The notes: a model not told the origin generated them from the letters alone. Shown: positions 36,646 through 45,512, numbered from the stretch's first letter. The stretch is 64,000 bases of DNA from an uncultured Modestobacter sp. (GCF_947486615.1 NZ_CANKUD010000010.1:1-64000); one strand, 5' to 3'. Made by a program: numbers and translations.

Positions 36646-37083
36646 TCAGTCCCACCGGCCGCGCAGGCGCTTGGTCTCCCCGCGCTGCTTCTTGGCCGTG
36701 ATCCGCCGCTCCTTGGAGCCACGGGTGGGCTTGGTCTTCCGCCGGGCCGGCGGCGGCGGGGCCAACGCCGCGCGCAGCACCGCGGCCAGGCGCTCGCGGG
36801 CGGCCTCCCGGTTGCGCAGCTGCGCCCGGTGGTCGCTGGCCGCGACGGTCAGCACCCCGTCGACCAGCCGCGCCCCGAGCCGGTCGGCCAGCCGCGCCCG
36901 GTGCGCGTCGGTCAGCCCCGGCAGCTCCAGGGGCGACACCGACAGCTCCACCCGGGAGTCCGCGGTGTTCACGCCCTGCCCACCGGGCCCCGACGACCGG
37001 GAGAACCGCCACGACAGCGCCCCGACCGGGACGACCAGTCGGTCGCTCACCGGCAGGTCACCGAACGCGTCGTCCCCGGGCAC
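36646..37083 (-). CDS. arfB: alternative ribosome-rescue factor ArfB (peptidyl-tRNA hydrolase domain)
   Basis: Releases stalled ribosomes on non-stop mRNA. About 145 residues, with the class I release-factor motif in SSGPGGQGVNTADSRVEL and the basic C-terminal tail (RRKTKPTRGSKERRITAKKQ) that occupies the empty mRNA channel. GTG 37083 has GGGAG about nine bases upstream; GTG 37089 is an alternative. It is divergent from the membrane protein at 37155. Confidence 0.9.
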   Translation of the reverse strand: MPGDDAFGDLPVSDRLVVPVGALSWRFSRSSGPGGQGVNTADSRVELSVSPLELPGLTDAHRARLADRLGARLVDGVLTVAASDHRAQLRNREAARERLAAVLRAALAPPPPARRKTKPTRGSKERRITAKKQRGETKRLRGRWD

Positions 37084-37154
37084 CGGCACAGTCTCCCGGA
37101 TCGCCCCGGCGTCGACGACCGACTTCCGCCCGCCGCCGTGGCACGCTGCCCGCC

Positions 37155-37778
37155 ATGACCGATCGCGAGCCGGGATCGTCCGGTCCCGGCTCCACCGTGC
37201 TGGCTGCCGTCGTGGTCCTGCTGACGGTGCTGGCGGTGCTCGTCGCCAGCCGGGAGTGGCCGGCACCGCAGCGGACCACCTCGGGCTGGCAGGTCACCGA
37301 CGCCCCGCCGTCGCTGCTCAGCCTCCTGGTCGTCGCGGCCCTGGTGTGCCTGGCCGTCGCCGCCGCGCTGGCGCGACCGCACCGGCTCGGCGTCGCGGTC
37401 GCCGTCACCTGGTGGGCGCTCGCCGTCGTCTCGGTCCTGGCGCTGGTCTGGAACGACCTGTACCTCGCCGCGCTCGGTGACGAGGGCCCGGTCATCCCGG
37501 TGTTCAACTGGGCGTTCACCTTCCTGCCGACACTGCTGGTGGGGCTGGTCGCCCGCCGCCGGGGCCCGGTGGCCCACCGGCAGGCCACGCTGGGCCTGGC
37601 GCTGGTCGTGCTCCCGCTGTTCGCGCTGGGCCGGCCGCTGGCCGGCAGCGACCACGACCTGAGCACGGTCACCGACGGGCTGTACACCGCCGCGCTGTTC
37701 GGCGCCGTGCCGTTCGCGATCGCCTGGGCGCTCACCCGCGCGACGCGCACCCGGGGCACGGCGCCGTCCCCCGCCTGA
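37155..37778 (+). CDS. multi-pass membrane protein, paralogue of the next gene
   Basis: 207 residues with about five membrane helices. Shared features with the 37899 product are a PxSL motif before the second helix (DAPPSLLSLLV), a cysteine-containing helix, a WWAL motif, then FLPTLLVGLVARR and a final helix pair. No enzyme motif, so structural or transport roles remain open. Start is ATG 37155. The 120-base gap to the next gene holds an operator-like palindrome. Confidence 0.6.
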   Translation: MTDREPGSSGPGSTVLAAVVVLLTVLAVLVASREWPAPQRTTSGWQVTDAPPSLLSLLVVAALVCLAVAAALARPHRLGVAVAVTWWALAVVSVLALVWNDLYLAALGDEGPVIPVFNWAFTFLPTLLVGLVARRRGPVAHRQATLGLALVVLPLFALGRPLAGSDHDLSTVTDGLYTAALFGAVPFAIAWALTRATRTRGTAPSPA

Positions 37779-37842
37779 GCACCCGGCGTCCCCGCACCGG
37801 GTGAACGCCGGGCCCCGCCAGGAGCACCACGTCGCCCGGTGC

Positions 37843-37863
37843 GGTGAACGGCACCGGTTCACC
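37843..37863. promoter_or_regulatory. 21-bp palindrome upstream of the 37899 gene
   Basis: GGTGAAC (37843-37849) and GTTCACC (37857-37863) are perfect arms with a 7-base centre; a further GGTGAAC copy lies at 37800-37806. The site ends 36 bases before the GTG of the membrane gene, an expected place for a repressor. Which regulator binds is unknown. The arm resembles the PHO-box core GTTCACC, but the inverted layout does not fit PhoP. Confidence 0.4.
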
Positions 37864-37898
37864 TCGCCGAACCGGTCACTGCGTGTGACGCTCGGGGA

Positions 37899-38684
37899 GT
37901 GACACAGGACGCCTCCACCCGGCTGCACCTGGTGACCGACAACCACGTCGCGCCGGTCGAGCCGGCCGGCGCCGAGCCGCTGGGTCAGCGCCGGGTCGAC
38001 GGCGTACCGGCGGACGGGTCGGTGATGGCCGACCTGCTGCGCCGCGCCGAGGAGCTCGACGCCCGGGTCGCCGCGGAGACGACCTCCCGTTCGCTCCGGC
38101 CGGCCGGCACGGTCGCCGTCGGCGCCGGGCTCACCGTCCTGCTGGTGCTGCTGGCCCGCCAGCCGTGGCAGCTGCCGGGCCGGGACGCCGGTGGCGTCAC
38201 CGACGTGCCGCAGTCGCTGGTCACCTTCCTGCTGATGTGCACCCTGCTGTGCGTCTGGGCCGCCGGCCGGCTGACCCGCCCCGCGCAGCTGCTCGGCTCC
38301 GCGGGCGCGCAGCTGTGGTGGGCCCTGCTGGCCGGCGCCGCGCTGGTCACCGTGGCCGCCGACCTGTCGCTGGCGTCCTTCGCCGGCACCGGCCAGCGCC
38401 CCACGGACACACTGCTCCGCTGCCTGGTGCCGATCGTCCCGGCCGTGCTGGCCGGCGCGCTGGCGTCCCGGGCCGGGCGGTCCGCCCGGGTCCGCCTGGC
38501 GCTGGGCACCGGCCTGGTGACCGTGCCGCTGGCCGCGGTCGGCTGGGCGCTGCTCTCCTCCTCCGCTCGCACCACGGCCGGCGTCGCCGACGTGCTGGCC
38601 ATGACCGGCGTCGCGGCCGCCGCACCGCTGGCCATCGCGGTGGCGTTCGTGGCCGCCGACCGGCGGGGGCGCTCCGCGCGCTGA
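37899..38684 (+). CDS. multi-pass membrane protein, paralogue of the previous gene
   Basis: 261 residues. A cytoplasmic head of about 65 residues is followed by five to six membrane helices. It aligns by eye with the 37155 protein: DVPQSLVTFLLMCTLLCVW and AGAQLWWALLAGAAL match DAPPSLLSLLVVAALVCLA and AVTWWALAVVSVL. GTG 37899 is preceded closely by CGGGGA. It may be co-transcribed with mmuM 19 bases on, but no functional link is seen. Confidence 0.6.
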   Translation: MTQDASTRLHLVTDNHVAPVEPAGAEPLGQRRVDGVPADGSVMADLLRRAEELDARVAAETTSRSLRPAGTVAVGAGLTVLLVLLARQPWQLPGRDAGGVTDVPQSLVTFLLMCTLLCVWAAGRLTRPAQLLGSAGAQLWWALLAGAALVTVAADLSLASFAGTGQRPTDTLLRCLVPIVPAVLAGALASRAGRSARVRLALGTGLVTVPLAAVGWALLSSSARTTAGVADVLAMTGVAAAAPLAIAVAFVAADRRGRSAR

Positions 38685-38703
38685 CCCGGAGGACCATCGG
38701 GCG

Positions 38704-39600
38704 ATGACCACCCTCGCCGCGGCGCTGGCCGCGGGGCCCGTCGTCCTCGACGGTGGGCTGTCCACCGAACTGGAGTCCCGCGGGCACGACGTCACCTCCG
38801 CGCTCTGGTCGGCGCGGCTGCTGCGCGACGACCCGGCTGCGGTCGTCGCCGCGCACACCGCCTTCGCCGCCGCCGGGGCCCAGGTCCTCACCACCGCGAG
38901 CTACCAGGCGACGTTCCCCGGCTTCGCCGCCGCGGGCATCGACGCCGCCGAGGCCCGCTCGCTGATGGCCCGGTCGGTGCGGCTGGCCCGCGAGGGGCTG
39001 GCCGGGCACGACGGCTGGGTCGCGGGCTCCGTCGGCCCCTACGGCGCGTTCCTGGCCGACGGGTCGGAGTACACCGGCGACTACGTGGAGAGCATGTCCG
39101 TGGACGAGCTGCGGGCGTTCCACCGGTCGCGGCTGGCCGTGCTGGCCGAGGCCGGCGCCGACGTGCTGGCCTGCGAGACGCTGCCGGCGGCCGCGGAGGT
39201 CGAGGCGCTGCTGACCGAGCTCGACGACCTCGGCGTCCCGGCCTGGCTCTCCCTCACCGCGGTCACCGGAGCGGACGGCGTCGCACGCACCCGGCGCGGA
39301 GAGCGGCTGGACGACGTCTGCGCGATGGCCCGCGACGTCGACGCGGTGCTCGCGGTGGGCGTCAACTGCACCGACCCGGCGGGCGTCCCGGCCGCGGTCA
39401 CCGCGGCCGCGGCGTCCCAGCTGCCCGCGGTGGCCTATCCCAACAGCGGTGAGGTCTGGGACGCAGCCACGCGCTCGTGGACCGGCCGTCCCGGGGTGGG
39501 CGACGTCGGCGGCTGGCTGGCGGCCGGCGCCCGGCTGGTGGGCGGCTGCTGCCGGGTGCGGCCCGCGGACGTGGCCGCGATCGCCTCCGCCGTCCGGTAG
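38704..39600 (+). CDS. mmuM: homocysteine S-methyltransferase
   Basis: Transfers a methyl group from S-methylmethionine or SAM to homocysteine, making methionine. The 298-residue barrel protein has the zinc cysteines in VGVNCTDP and in VGGCCRVRP near the C-terminus, plus the N-terminal VVLDGGLSTELESRG. Start is ATG 38704 behind GGAGG. No S-methylmethionine permease is nearby, so recycling of intracellular donors is possible. Confidence 0.88.
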   Translation: MTTLAAALAAGPVVLDGGLSTELESRGHDVTSALWSARLLRDDPAAVVAAHTAFAAAGAQVLTTASYQATFPGFAAAGIDAAEARSLMARSVRLAREGLAGHDGWVAGSVGPYGAFLADGSEYTGDYVESMSVDELRAFHRSRLAVLAEAGADVLACETLPAAAEVEALLTELDDLGVPAWLSLTAVTGADGVARTRRGERLDDVCAMARDVDAVLAVGVNCTDPAGVPAAVTAAAASQLPAVAYPNSGEVWDAATRSWTGRPGVGDVGGWLAAGARLVGGCCRVRPADVAAIASAVR

Positions 39601-39703
39601 CGCCCGCTCGGTGCGGTCGTCGCCACGGCGGCCGACGGCTGGGTGCCGGGCGACCCCGTCCCGCTGCTCGGCCCGGGAGCGGGCAGCGGGACGGGCAGCG
39701 TCG

Positions 39704-40561
39704 TCAGAGGATCGGGCGCCCGCCGGTGACCGCGACCCGGGCACCGGAGACGTAGCTGGCCTCGTCGCTGGCCAGCAGCACGTAGACCGGGGCCAGCTCG
39801 GCCGGCTGTGCGGGGCGGCCCAGCGGGGTGTTGCCCCCGAAGCTGGCCACCTTCTCCGCCGGCATGGTCGAGGGGATCAGCGGCGTCCAGACCGGCCCGG
39901 GCGCGACGCTGTTGACCCGGATGCCCTTCTCCCCCAGCAGCTGGGCCATGCTCGCGCTGAAGTTGGCGATGCCGGCCTTCGTCATGGCGTAGGGCGCCAG
40001 GGTGGGGCTGGGGTTGTCGGAGTTCACCGACGAGGAGTTGACGATCGCCGCGCCCGGCTGCATGTGCGGCACGGCGTCCCTGATGAGGGTGAACATGGCG
40101 GTCAGGTTCAGCGCGAGGGTGTGGTCCCACTCGTCGTCGCTGATCTCGTCGAGGGACTCGTGGCTCATCTGGAACGCGGCGTTGTTGACCAGGACGTCGA
40201 TCCCGCCGAGCTCCTCGAGGGCCTTCGGGACGACCGTCTTGGCATGCGACCGGTCGGCGAGGTCGCCGGGCACGAGCACGCACTTCCGGCCGGCGTCCTC
40301 GACGTACTTCGCGGTCTCGCGGGCGTCCTCGTGCTCGTCCAGATAGGCGATCAGCACGTCGGCGCCCTCGCGGGCGAAGGCGATCGCGACCGCGCGGCCG
40401 ATGCCGCTGTCGCCTCCGGTGATCACGGCACGCTTGCCGGTCAGCTTCCCGGAGCCGCGGTAGCTCTCCTCGCCGTGGTCGGGCTTGGGGTCCAGCTCAC
40501 CGAGCGTCCCGGGCGGGGTCTGCTGCTGCTCGGGCTGGGACTCGGAGCGGGGCGACGACAC
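39704..40561 (-). CDS. SDR family oxidoreductase (general-stress YhdF/YdaD type)
   Basis: 285 residues with a polar head (1-38, Gln/Pro-rich, then DPKPDHGEESYRGSGKL), followed by the Rossmann TGGDSGIG, NNAA, and the catalytic YAMTKAG segment. Bacterial relatives with this head are induced by general stress; the substrate is unknown. GTG 40561 has a perfect AGGAGGT six bases upstream. A longer frame to 40612 was rejected for that reason. Confidence 0.85.
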   Translation of the reverse strand: MSSPRSESQPEQQQTPPGTLGELDPKPDHGEESYRGSGKLTGKRAVITGGDSGIGRAVAIAFAREGADVLIAYLDEHEDARETAKYVEDAGRKCVLVPGDLADRSHAKTVVPKALEELGGIDVLVNNAAFQMSHESLDEISDDEWDHTLALNLTAMFTLIRDAVPHMQPGAAIVNSSSVNSDNPSPTLAPYAMTKAGIANFSASMAQLLGEKGIRVNSVAPGPVWTPLIPSTMPAEKVASFGGNTPLGRPAQPAELAPVYVLLASDEASYVSGARVAVTGGRPIL

Positions 40562-40694
40562 GGTGGTACCTCCTGCGTGGTCCGGCCGCGGCACACCCAG
40601 CGCTCTGCTCACGCAACCGGTGGCGTCCTGCGCACCGGTCCGGTGCCGCGTCGCCTCCGGCTACCCGGGCGTCACGGCGCTGAACCCGAACCGC

Positions 40695-40841
40695 TCAGGC
40701 AGCCCGGGAGGTCACGCCGGCGCGGGCGCCGGGCAGGCTCACCACGGACGCACCGGGGTTCTCCCAGCGCATCTCCATCCGACGACGGCCGGCGCCGTCG
40801 ACCACCGACACCCAGCGGCACTCAGGGCACTCTGTACGCAT
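40695..40841 (-). CDS. 48-residue CxxC small protein
   Basis: ATG 40841 follows GAGAGGTGGA. The product starts MRTECPECRW and continues with VSVVDGAGRRRMEMRWENPG, a pattern of a one-knuckle zinc ribbon or rubredoxin-like fragment with only two cysteines. No membrane segment; it could dimerise around a metal. A PHO-box-like repeat lies 17 bases upstream. Function unknown; coding status rests on the ribosome binding site and amino acid composition. Confidence 0.5.
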   Translation of the reverse strand: MRTECPECRWVSVVDGAGRRRMEMRWENPGASVVSLPGARAGVTSRAA

Positions 40842-40857
40842 GTTCCATCCACCTCTC

Positions 40858-40879
40858 GTTCACCTTCTGTTCACCTAGT
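40858..40879 (+). promoter_or_regulatory. PHO-box-like direct repeat (two 11-base units)
   Basis: Two consecutive 11-base units each start with GTTCACC: 40858-40868 (then TTCT) and 40869-40879 (then TAGT). This is the layout of the PhoP-binding PHO box known from Streptomyces. On the plus strand a -10-like TAGTCT (40876-40881) overlaps the second unit, so PhoP could activate a promoter toward the helicase at 41010. On the minus strand it lies just upstream of the 48-residue CxxC gene. The target gene is not settled. Confidence 0.55.
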
Positions 40880-41009
40880 CTCCCCCATCGGGCCACTCGA
40901 CACCTGGCTGGACACTCCGTGACCGGATCGTGACCTGGACGTCGCTGCGGTTCCGCGCGCGGGCGTCGGCGTGGGAACGTCTCAGACGTCAGGCACGCTG
41001 TCGCTCACG

Positions 41010-43631
41010 ATGACGCTCTCTCCTGCCGGTACCGACACCACTCCGGCCGACTCCCCCGCTGCCGCGCTGCCCGCCCCCGGCGTCCGCTCGCTGATCGGCG
41101 ACCCGGACGACCTCACCGAGCTGCAGTCGCTCGCCGGTGACCCCGACGCACTGTTCGCCCACTTCGCGGAGTGGGCCGGCGAGAGCGGCACCGTGCTCTA
41201 CCCGGCGCAGGAGGAGGCGCTGATCGAGCTGGTCAGCGGCGCCAACGTCGTCCTGGCCACGCCCACCGGCTCGGGCAAGTCGCTGGTGGCGACCGGCGCG
41301 CAGTACGCGGCGCTGGCCAACGACCAGGTGAGCTTCTACACCGCGCCGATCAAGGCGCTGGTCAGCGAGAAGTTCTTCGCCCTGTGCGGGGTGTTCGGCG
41401 CGCAGAACGTCGGCATGCTGACCGGTGACGCCTCGGTCAACGCCGACGCCCCGATCATCGCCTGCACCGCCGAGGTGCTGGCCAACATCGCGCTGCGCGA
41501 GGGCGGTGCCGCTGACATCGGCCTCGTCGTGATGGACGAGTTCCACTTCTACGGCGACCCCGACCGCGGCTGGGCCTGGCAGGTGCCGCTGATCGAGCTG
41601 CCGAAGGCCCAGTTCCTGCTGATGTCGGCGACGCTGGGCGACGTCACCGCGCTGCGGGAGGACCTCACCCGGCGCACCGGCCGGCCCACCGCGCTGGTCG
41701 CCAACGCCGAGCGGCCGGTGCCACTGCACCACTACTACGCCACCACGCCGATGCACGAGACGATCCAGGAGCTGCTGGACACCAGGCAGGCACCGGTCTA
41801 CGTCGTCCACTTCACCCAGGCCTCGGCGCTGGAGCGCGCGCAGGCGCTGATGAGCGTGAACGTCTCCACCAAGGAGGAGAAGGCCGCGATCGCCGACATG
41901 ATCGGCGGCTTCCGGTTCTCCTCCGCCTTCGGGACGACGCTGTCCCGGCTGGTCCGGCACGGCATCGGCGTGCACCACGCCGGGATGCTGCCCAAGTACC
42001 GGCGGCTGGTGGAGCAGCTGGCCCAGGCCGGGCTGCTCAAGGTCATCTGCGGCACCGACACCCTGGGCGTCGGGATCAACGTGCCGATCCGCACCGTGGT
42101 GTTCTCCGCGCTGAGCAAGTACGACGGCACCCGGATGCGGCTGCTCAGCGTCCGGGAGTTCCACCAGATCGCCGGCCGGGCGGGGCGCGCGGGCTACGAC
42201 ACCGCCGGCACCGTCGTCGTCCAGGCGCCCGAGCACGAGGTGGAGAACCTCAAGCAGTTCGCCAAGGTCGCCGACGACCCGAAGAAGCGCCGCAAGCTCG
42301 TGCGCCGCAAGGTGCCCGAGGGCATGGTGCCGTGGAGCGAGTCCACCCAGCAGCGCCTGATCAGCGCCGACCCCGAGCCGCTGACCAGCCACTTCCGGGT
42401 CTCCACCGGCATGGTGCTCAACGTGCTGGCCCGGCCCGGTGACCCGGTGGCGGCGATGCGGCACCTGCTCACCGACAACCACGAGCCCCGCCCCCGGCAG
42501 CTGCGGCACATCCGGGAGGTGATCGGGATCGCCCGGTCGCTGATCACCGCCGGCGTCATCGAGCGGCTCGACGTCCCCGAGCCCGACGGACGGCGCTACC
42601 GGCTGACCCTGGACCTGCCGCCGGACTTCCAGCTCAACCAGCCGCTGTCGACCTTCGCGCTGGCCGCCATCGGGCTGCTCACCCCCGGCCCGGACGCCGA
42701 GGGCAACGACACCTACGCCCTGGACGTCGTCTCGGTCATCGAGGCGACGCTGGACGACCCGCGCCAGATCATCGCCGCGCAGCTGAACAAGGCCAAGGGC
42801 GAGGCCGTGGCGCAGATGAAGGCCGAGGGGATCGAGTACGAGGAGCGGATGGAGCTGCTCGAGGAGATCACCTACCCCAAGCCGCTGGAGGAGCTGCTCG
42901 ACCACGCGTTCGAGGTCTACTCCGCCGGCAACCCGTGGGCCCGCGACGCGCAGCTGTCCCCCAAGTCCGTGGTGCGGGACATGTGGGAGCAGGCGATGAC
43001 CTTCCGCGAGCTGGTCAACCACTACGGGCTGACCCGCTCCGAGGGCGCGGTGCTGCGCTACCTGTCCGATGCGTTCAAGGCGTTGCGCTCCGGCGTGCCC
43101 ACCGAGGCCCGCACCGAGGAGGTCACCGACATCGTCGAGTGGCTCGGTGAGCTGGTGCGCCAGGTCGACTCCTCGCTGCTGGACGAGTGGGAGCAGCTGA
43201 CCAGCCCGGACCAGCCGCTGGACGCGCCGGTGAGCGTGCCGGCCCGCCCCCGCCCGCTCACCGGCAACGAGCGGGCCTTCACCGCGATGATCCGCAACGC
43301 GCTGTTCCGCCGGGTCGAGCTCATCGCCCGGCGCCGCTGGTACGACCTCGGCGAGCTGGACTCCGCCGCGGGCTGGGACGCCGACCGCTGGGGCGAGGTG
43401 GTGCAGGCCTACTTCGCCGAGCACGCCGAGCTGGGCACCGGCGCCGACGCCCGCGGCCCGGCGCTGCTCATCGTGGACAAGAGCGACCCGCGGCTGTGGC
43501 GGGTCCGGCAGATCCTCGACGACCCGGCCGGGGACCACGACTGGGGCTTCGACGCCGAGGTCGACCTCGACGCCTCCGACGAGGAGGGCGCGCTCGTCCT
43601 GCGCCTCCTCGACGCCGGCCGCCGCGACTGA
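41010..43631 (+). CDS. Ski2-like DEAD/DEAH-box helicase with DUF3516 C-terminal region
   Basis: 873-residue ATP-dependent RNA/DNA helicase. Walker A TPTGSGKS is near 84, the Walker B variant DEFH near 176, SATLGD follows, then the second RecA domain with HHAGMLPKYR and QIAGRAGRAG. The C-terminal half (about 470-873) matches the actinobacterial DUF3516 extension. Substrate unknown; RNA turnover is likely by analogy to Ski2. ATG 41010 is used, GTG 40971 is an alternative. A PHO-box-like site lies 130 bases upstream. Confidence 0.88.
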   Translation: MTLSPAGTDTTPADSPAAALPAPGVRSLIGDPDDLTELQSLAGDPDALFAHFAEWAGESGTVLYPAQEEALIELVSGANVVLATPTGSGKSLVATGAQYAALANDQVSFYTAPIKALVSEKFFALCGVFGAQNVGMLTGDASVNADAPIIACTAEVLANIALREGGAADIGLVVMDEFHFYGDPDRGWAWQVPLIELPKAQFLLMSATLGDVTALREDLTRRTGRPTALVANAERPVPLHHYYATTPMHETIQELLDTRQAPVYVVHFTQASALERAQALMSVNVSTKEEKAAIADMIGGFRFSSAFGTTLSRLVRHGIGVHHAGMLPKYRRLVEQLAQAGLLKVICGTDTLGVGINVPIRTVVFSALSKYDGTRMRLLSVREFHQIAGRAGRAGYDTAGTVVVQAPEHEVENLKQFAKVADDPKKRRKLVRRKVPEGMVPWSESTQQRLISADPEPLTSHFRVSTGMVLNVLARPGDPVAAMRHLLTDNHEPRPRQLRHIREVIGIARSLITAGVIERLDVPEPDGRRYRLTLDLPPDFQLNQPLSTFALAAIGLLTPGPDAEGNDTYALDVVSVIEATLDDPRQIIAAQLNKAKGEAVAQMKAEGIEYEERMELLEEITYPKPLEELLDHAFEVYSAGNPWARDAQLSPKSVVRDMWEQAMTFRELVNHYGLTRSEGAVLRYLSDAFKALRSGVPTEARTEEVTDIVEWLGELVRQVDSSLLDEWEQLTSPDQPLDAPVSVPARPRPLTGNERAFTAMIRNALFRRVELIARRRWYDLGELDSAAGWDADRWGEVVQAYFAEHAELGTGADARGPALLIVDKSDPRLWRVRQILDDPAGDHDWGFDAEVDLDASDEEGALVLRLLDAGRRD

Positions 43632-43787
43632 CGTCCGGCCCGTCCTGCGTCCCTCCGCTGGTCCGCGGTCGGGGTTCCCGGGCGAGGCGGGCCGAAGCAG
43701 GTGACCGTGGCCAGGACGGTCGGTGTCCCCCGGAGGCCGCGTCTTCGCAGGGGCGTCGGACGGCCCGGAACTGTCGTACCCCGCCCG

Positions 43788-43793
43788 TAGGTT
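43788..43793 (+). promoter_or_regulatory. leaderless-type -10 of the DUF222-HNH gene
   Basis: TAGGTT fits the actinobacterial -10 pattern TANNNT and is followed by exactly six bases and the ATG at 43800. This is the spacing expected for a leaderless transcript. There is no ribosome binding site in front of the ATG, which agrees. Confidence 0.45.
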
Positions 43794-43799
43794 CCGGGC

Positions 43800-45284
43800 A
43801 TGACGACGACCGCGGTGCCGCCCGGCCCGCACGGTGGCGTCATCGACATCGTCTGGGTCGGCGCACAGCACACCGCCCCGGATCACGCTGCCTGGTCGGA
43901 TGAGCGGCTGGCCACCGGCCTGCGGAGCGTTCAGCGGCGGCGGGCGAGGCTCGCTGCGGAAGAGGCCGACCTGATCCTCGGTATGGCCGGTCACCGTCCC
44001 GCCAACGACGACCCACCGGTCGACTCCCCCGGGACCTCCCGACCGGGCTGGACCAGCGACGCAGGTGACGGGGAGATCAGCGAGTTCTTCGTCGGCGAGC
44101 TCTCGGCAGTGCTGAACCTCGGGCGTGGCACCGCCGCGGTGAAGCTGCGCCGGGCGTTGATCTGGGCCCAGAAACTGCCGGCCACCTTCGCGGCCCTGAG
44201 GGCCGGTGACCTCGACGAGCGCCGCGCCCAGCAGCTGGCCGACACCCTCGCCCACACCAACCCGACCGTCGCCGGCCAGATCGAGGACCAGCTTCTCGCC
44301 GAAGCCCGCGACCTGTCAGTCGCCCGGCTGGACAAGCGCGCCACCGAGCTGATGCTGCAGCTGGACGCCGCCGCGGCCGAAGAACGGCGGTCGGAGGCAG
44401 AGAAGACCACCGATGTGCGGGTGTACCCCTCCCCGACCGACGGCCGGTCCACCCTGGCCGCGGACCTGTCCACCGACGAGGCCGTGGAGTGCCACGACCT
44501 GGTCGACCAGCTCGCGACGATGCTCAAGGCCGACGGAGACCCCCGCCCCATCGGCGCCCTGCGCGCCCACGTCCTCTCGGCGTTGATCCGCCGCCCCGCC
44601 GACTCCGGGCTGCCTGAGGTGGCCGCGAACCTGACGATCACCGCCGACCTGAGCGCACTGGAAGGCACCAGCAGCACCACCGGTGAGGTCAACGGCCTGG
44701 CGATCACCGCCGCCCACCTGCGCGACCTCCTGGCCCGCGTGGGCGCCCTCGGCCTCACCACCCCCGACGGCGGCACGCTCAGCTACGCCCTCGCCGGCCC
44801 CGACGGGCAGCTCCTGGCCACCGTGACCCCCGCCGAGCTCGCCCGCCTCGCTCGCCGCGGCTGCCCGGACCACCCTGGTGCCGCGTGCGACTGCCCGGTG
44901 CTGGGGCCACCACCACCGACCAGCGCCTACACACCCACCGCCCGACAACGGGCCTTCGTCACCACCCGCGACCGGCGCTGCCGGTTCCCCAACTGCGGCC
45001 AACGCGTCGGCTTCACCGACCTCGACCACGTCACCGCCCACGCCTGCGGCGGGGTCACCGACTGCACCAACCTCTGCTGCCTCTGCCGCTCCCACCACCG
45101 GCTCAAGACCTTCGCCCCCGGCTGGCGCTTCCACCTCGACGGCGACGGCACCCTCCACGTCACCACCCCGTCCGGGGTCACCCGCACCACCCGCCCACCC
45201 GGTCTCCGGCGGCCACCTCCGGAGCCCGCGGGACCGCTGATCCCAGAGCCACTGCCTCCGGACGACCAACCGCCGCCGTTCTAG
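43800..45284 (+). CDS. DUF222 domain protein with C-terminal HNH endonuclease motif (13E12-type)
   Basis: 494 residues. The DUF222 region covers about 30-330 and the HNH nuclease about 380-440 (RDRRCRFPNC, DLDHVTAHACGG, NLCCLCRSHHRLK), with paired zinc-type cysteines. A proline-rich tail follows. Such genes are multi-copy in actinobacteria and behave like mobile or selfish endonucleases, but biological roles are unproven. Base composition looks slightly lower in GC than its surroundings. It is followed by a hairpin and a minisatellite. Confidence 0.88.
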   Translation: MTTTAVPPGPHGGVIDIVWVGAQHTAPDHAAWSDERLATGLRSVQRRRARLAAEEADLILGMAGHRPANDDPPVDSPGTSRPGWTSDAGDGEISEFFVGELSAVLNLGRGTAAVKLRRALIWAQKLPATFAALRAGDLDERRAQQLADTLAHTNPTVAGQIEDQLLAEARDLSVARLDKRATELMLQLDAAAAEERRSEAEKTTDVRVYPSPTDGRSTLAADLSTDEAVECHDLVDQLATMLKADGDPRPIGALRAHVLSALIRRPADSGLPEVAANLTITADLSALEGTSSTTGEVNGLAITAAHLRDLLARVGALGLTTPDGGTLSYALAGPDGQLLATVTPAELARLARRGCPDHPGAACDCPVLGPPPPTSAYTPTARQRAFVTTRDRRCRFPNCGQRVGFTDLDHVTAHACGGVTDCTNLCCLCRSHHRLKTFAPGWRFHLDGDGTLHVTTPSGVTRTTRPPGLRRPPPEPAGPLIPEPLPPDDQPPPF

Positions 45285-45293
45285 CCATGGTCT

Positions 45294-45319
45294 CGGTCCC
45301 GCCGACCTTCTCGGGACCG
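45294..45319 (+). terminator. hairpin after the DUF222-HNH gene
   Basis: CGGTCCCG (45294-45301) and CGGGACCG (45312-45319) pair perfectly over 8 bases with a 10-base loop, ten bases past the stop codon. Confidence 0.5.
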
Positions 45320-45410
45320 GCCTGTCAGGACGGACCTCGTCGGTCCGACTCGTGCACGCCCAGGAAGGCCTCCGGCCGACGGGACGGTCACCTGCTCAGG
45401 GCGGTCACCT

Positions 45411-45512
45411 CCCAGGACCGTGACCCACCCAGGACCCTGACCCGCCCAGGACCGTCGCTCGCCCAGGACCGTGACCTACCCAGGACCGTCGCCCGCCCAG
45501 GACCGTCGCCCG
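45411..45512. repeat. minisatellite: six tandem copies of a 17-bp unit
   Basis: Six head-to-tail copies of CCCAGGACCGTSRCCCG begin at 45411, 45428, 45445, 45462, 45479 and 45496. The last two are identical; the others differ at one to four positions, mainly in the GTC-G/GTG-A pair and the final bases. 17 is not a multiple of three and no supported gene covers it, so it is non-coding. It fills most of the 234-base gap between the HNH gene and the convergent SRPBCC gene. Confidence 0.9.

Noticed and set aside
45411-45512. CRISPR array
   Set aside because: The 17-bp units are directly adjacent without unique spacers, and no cas genes are present; it is a minisatellite.
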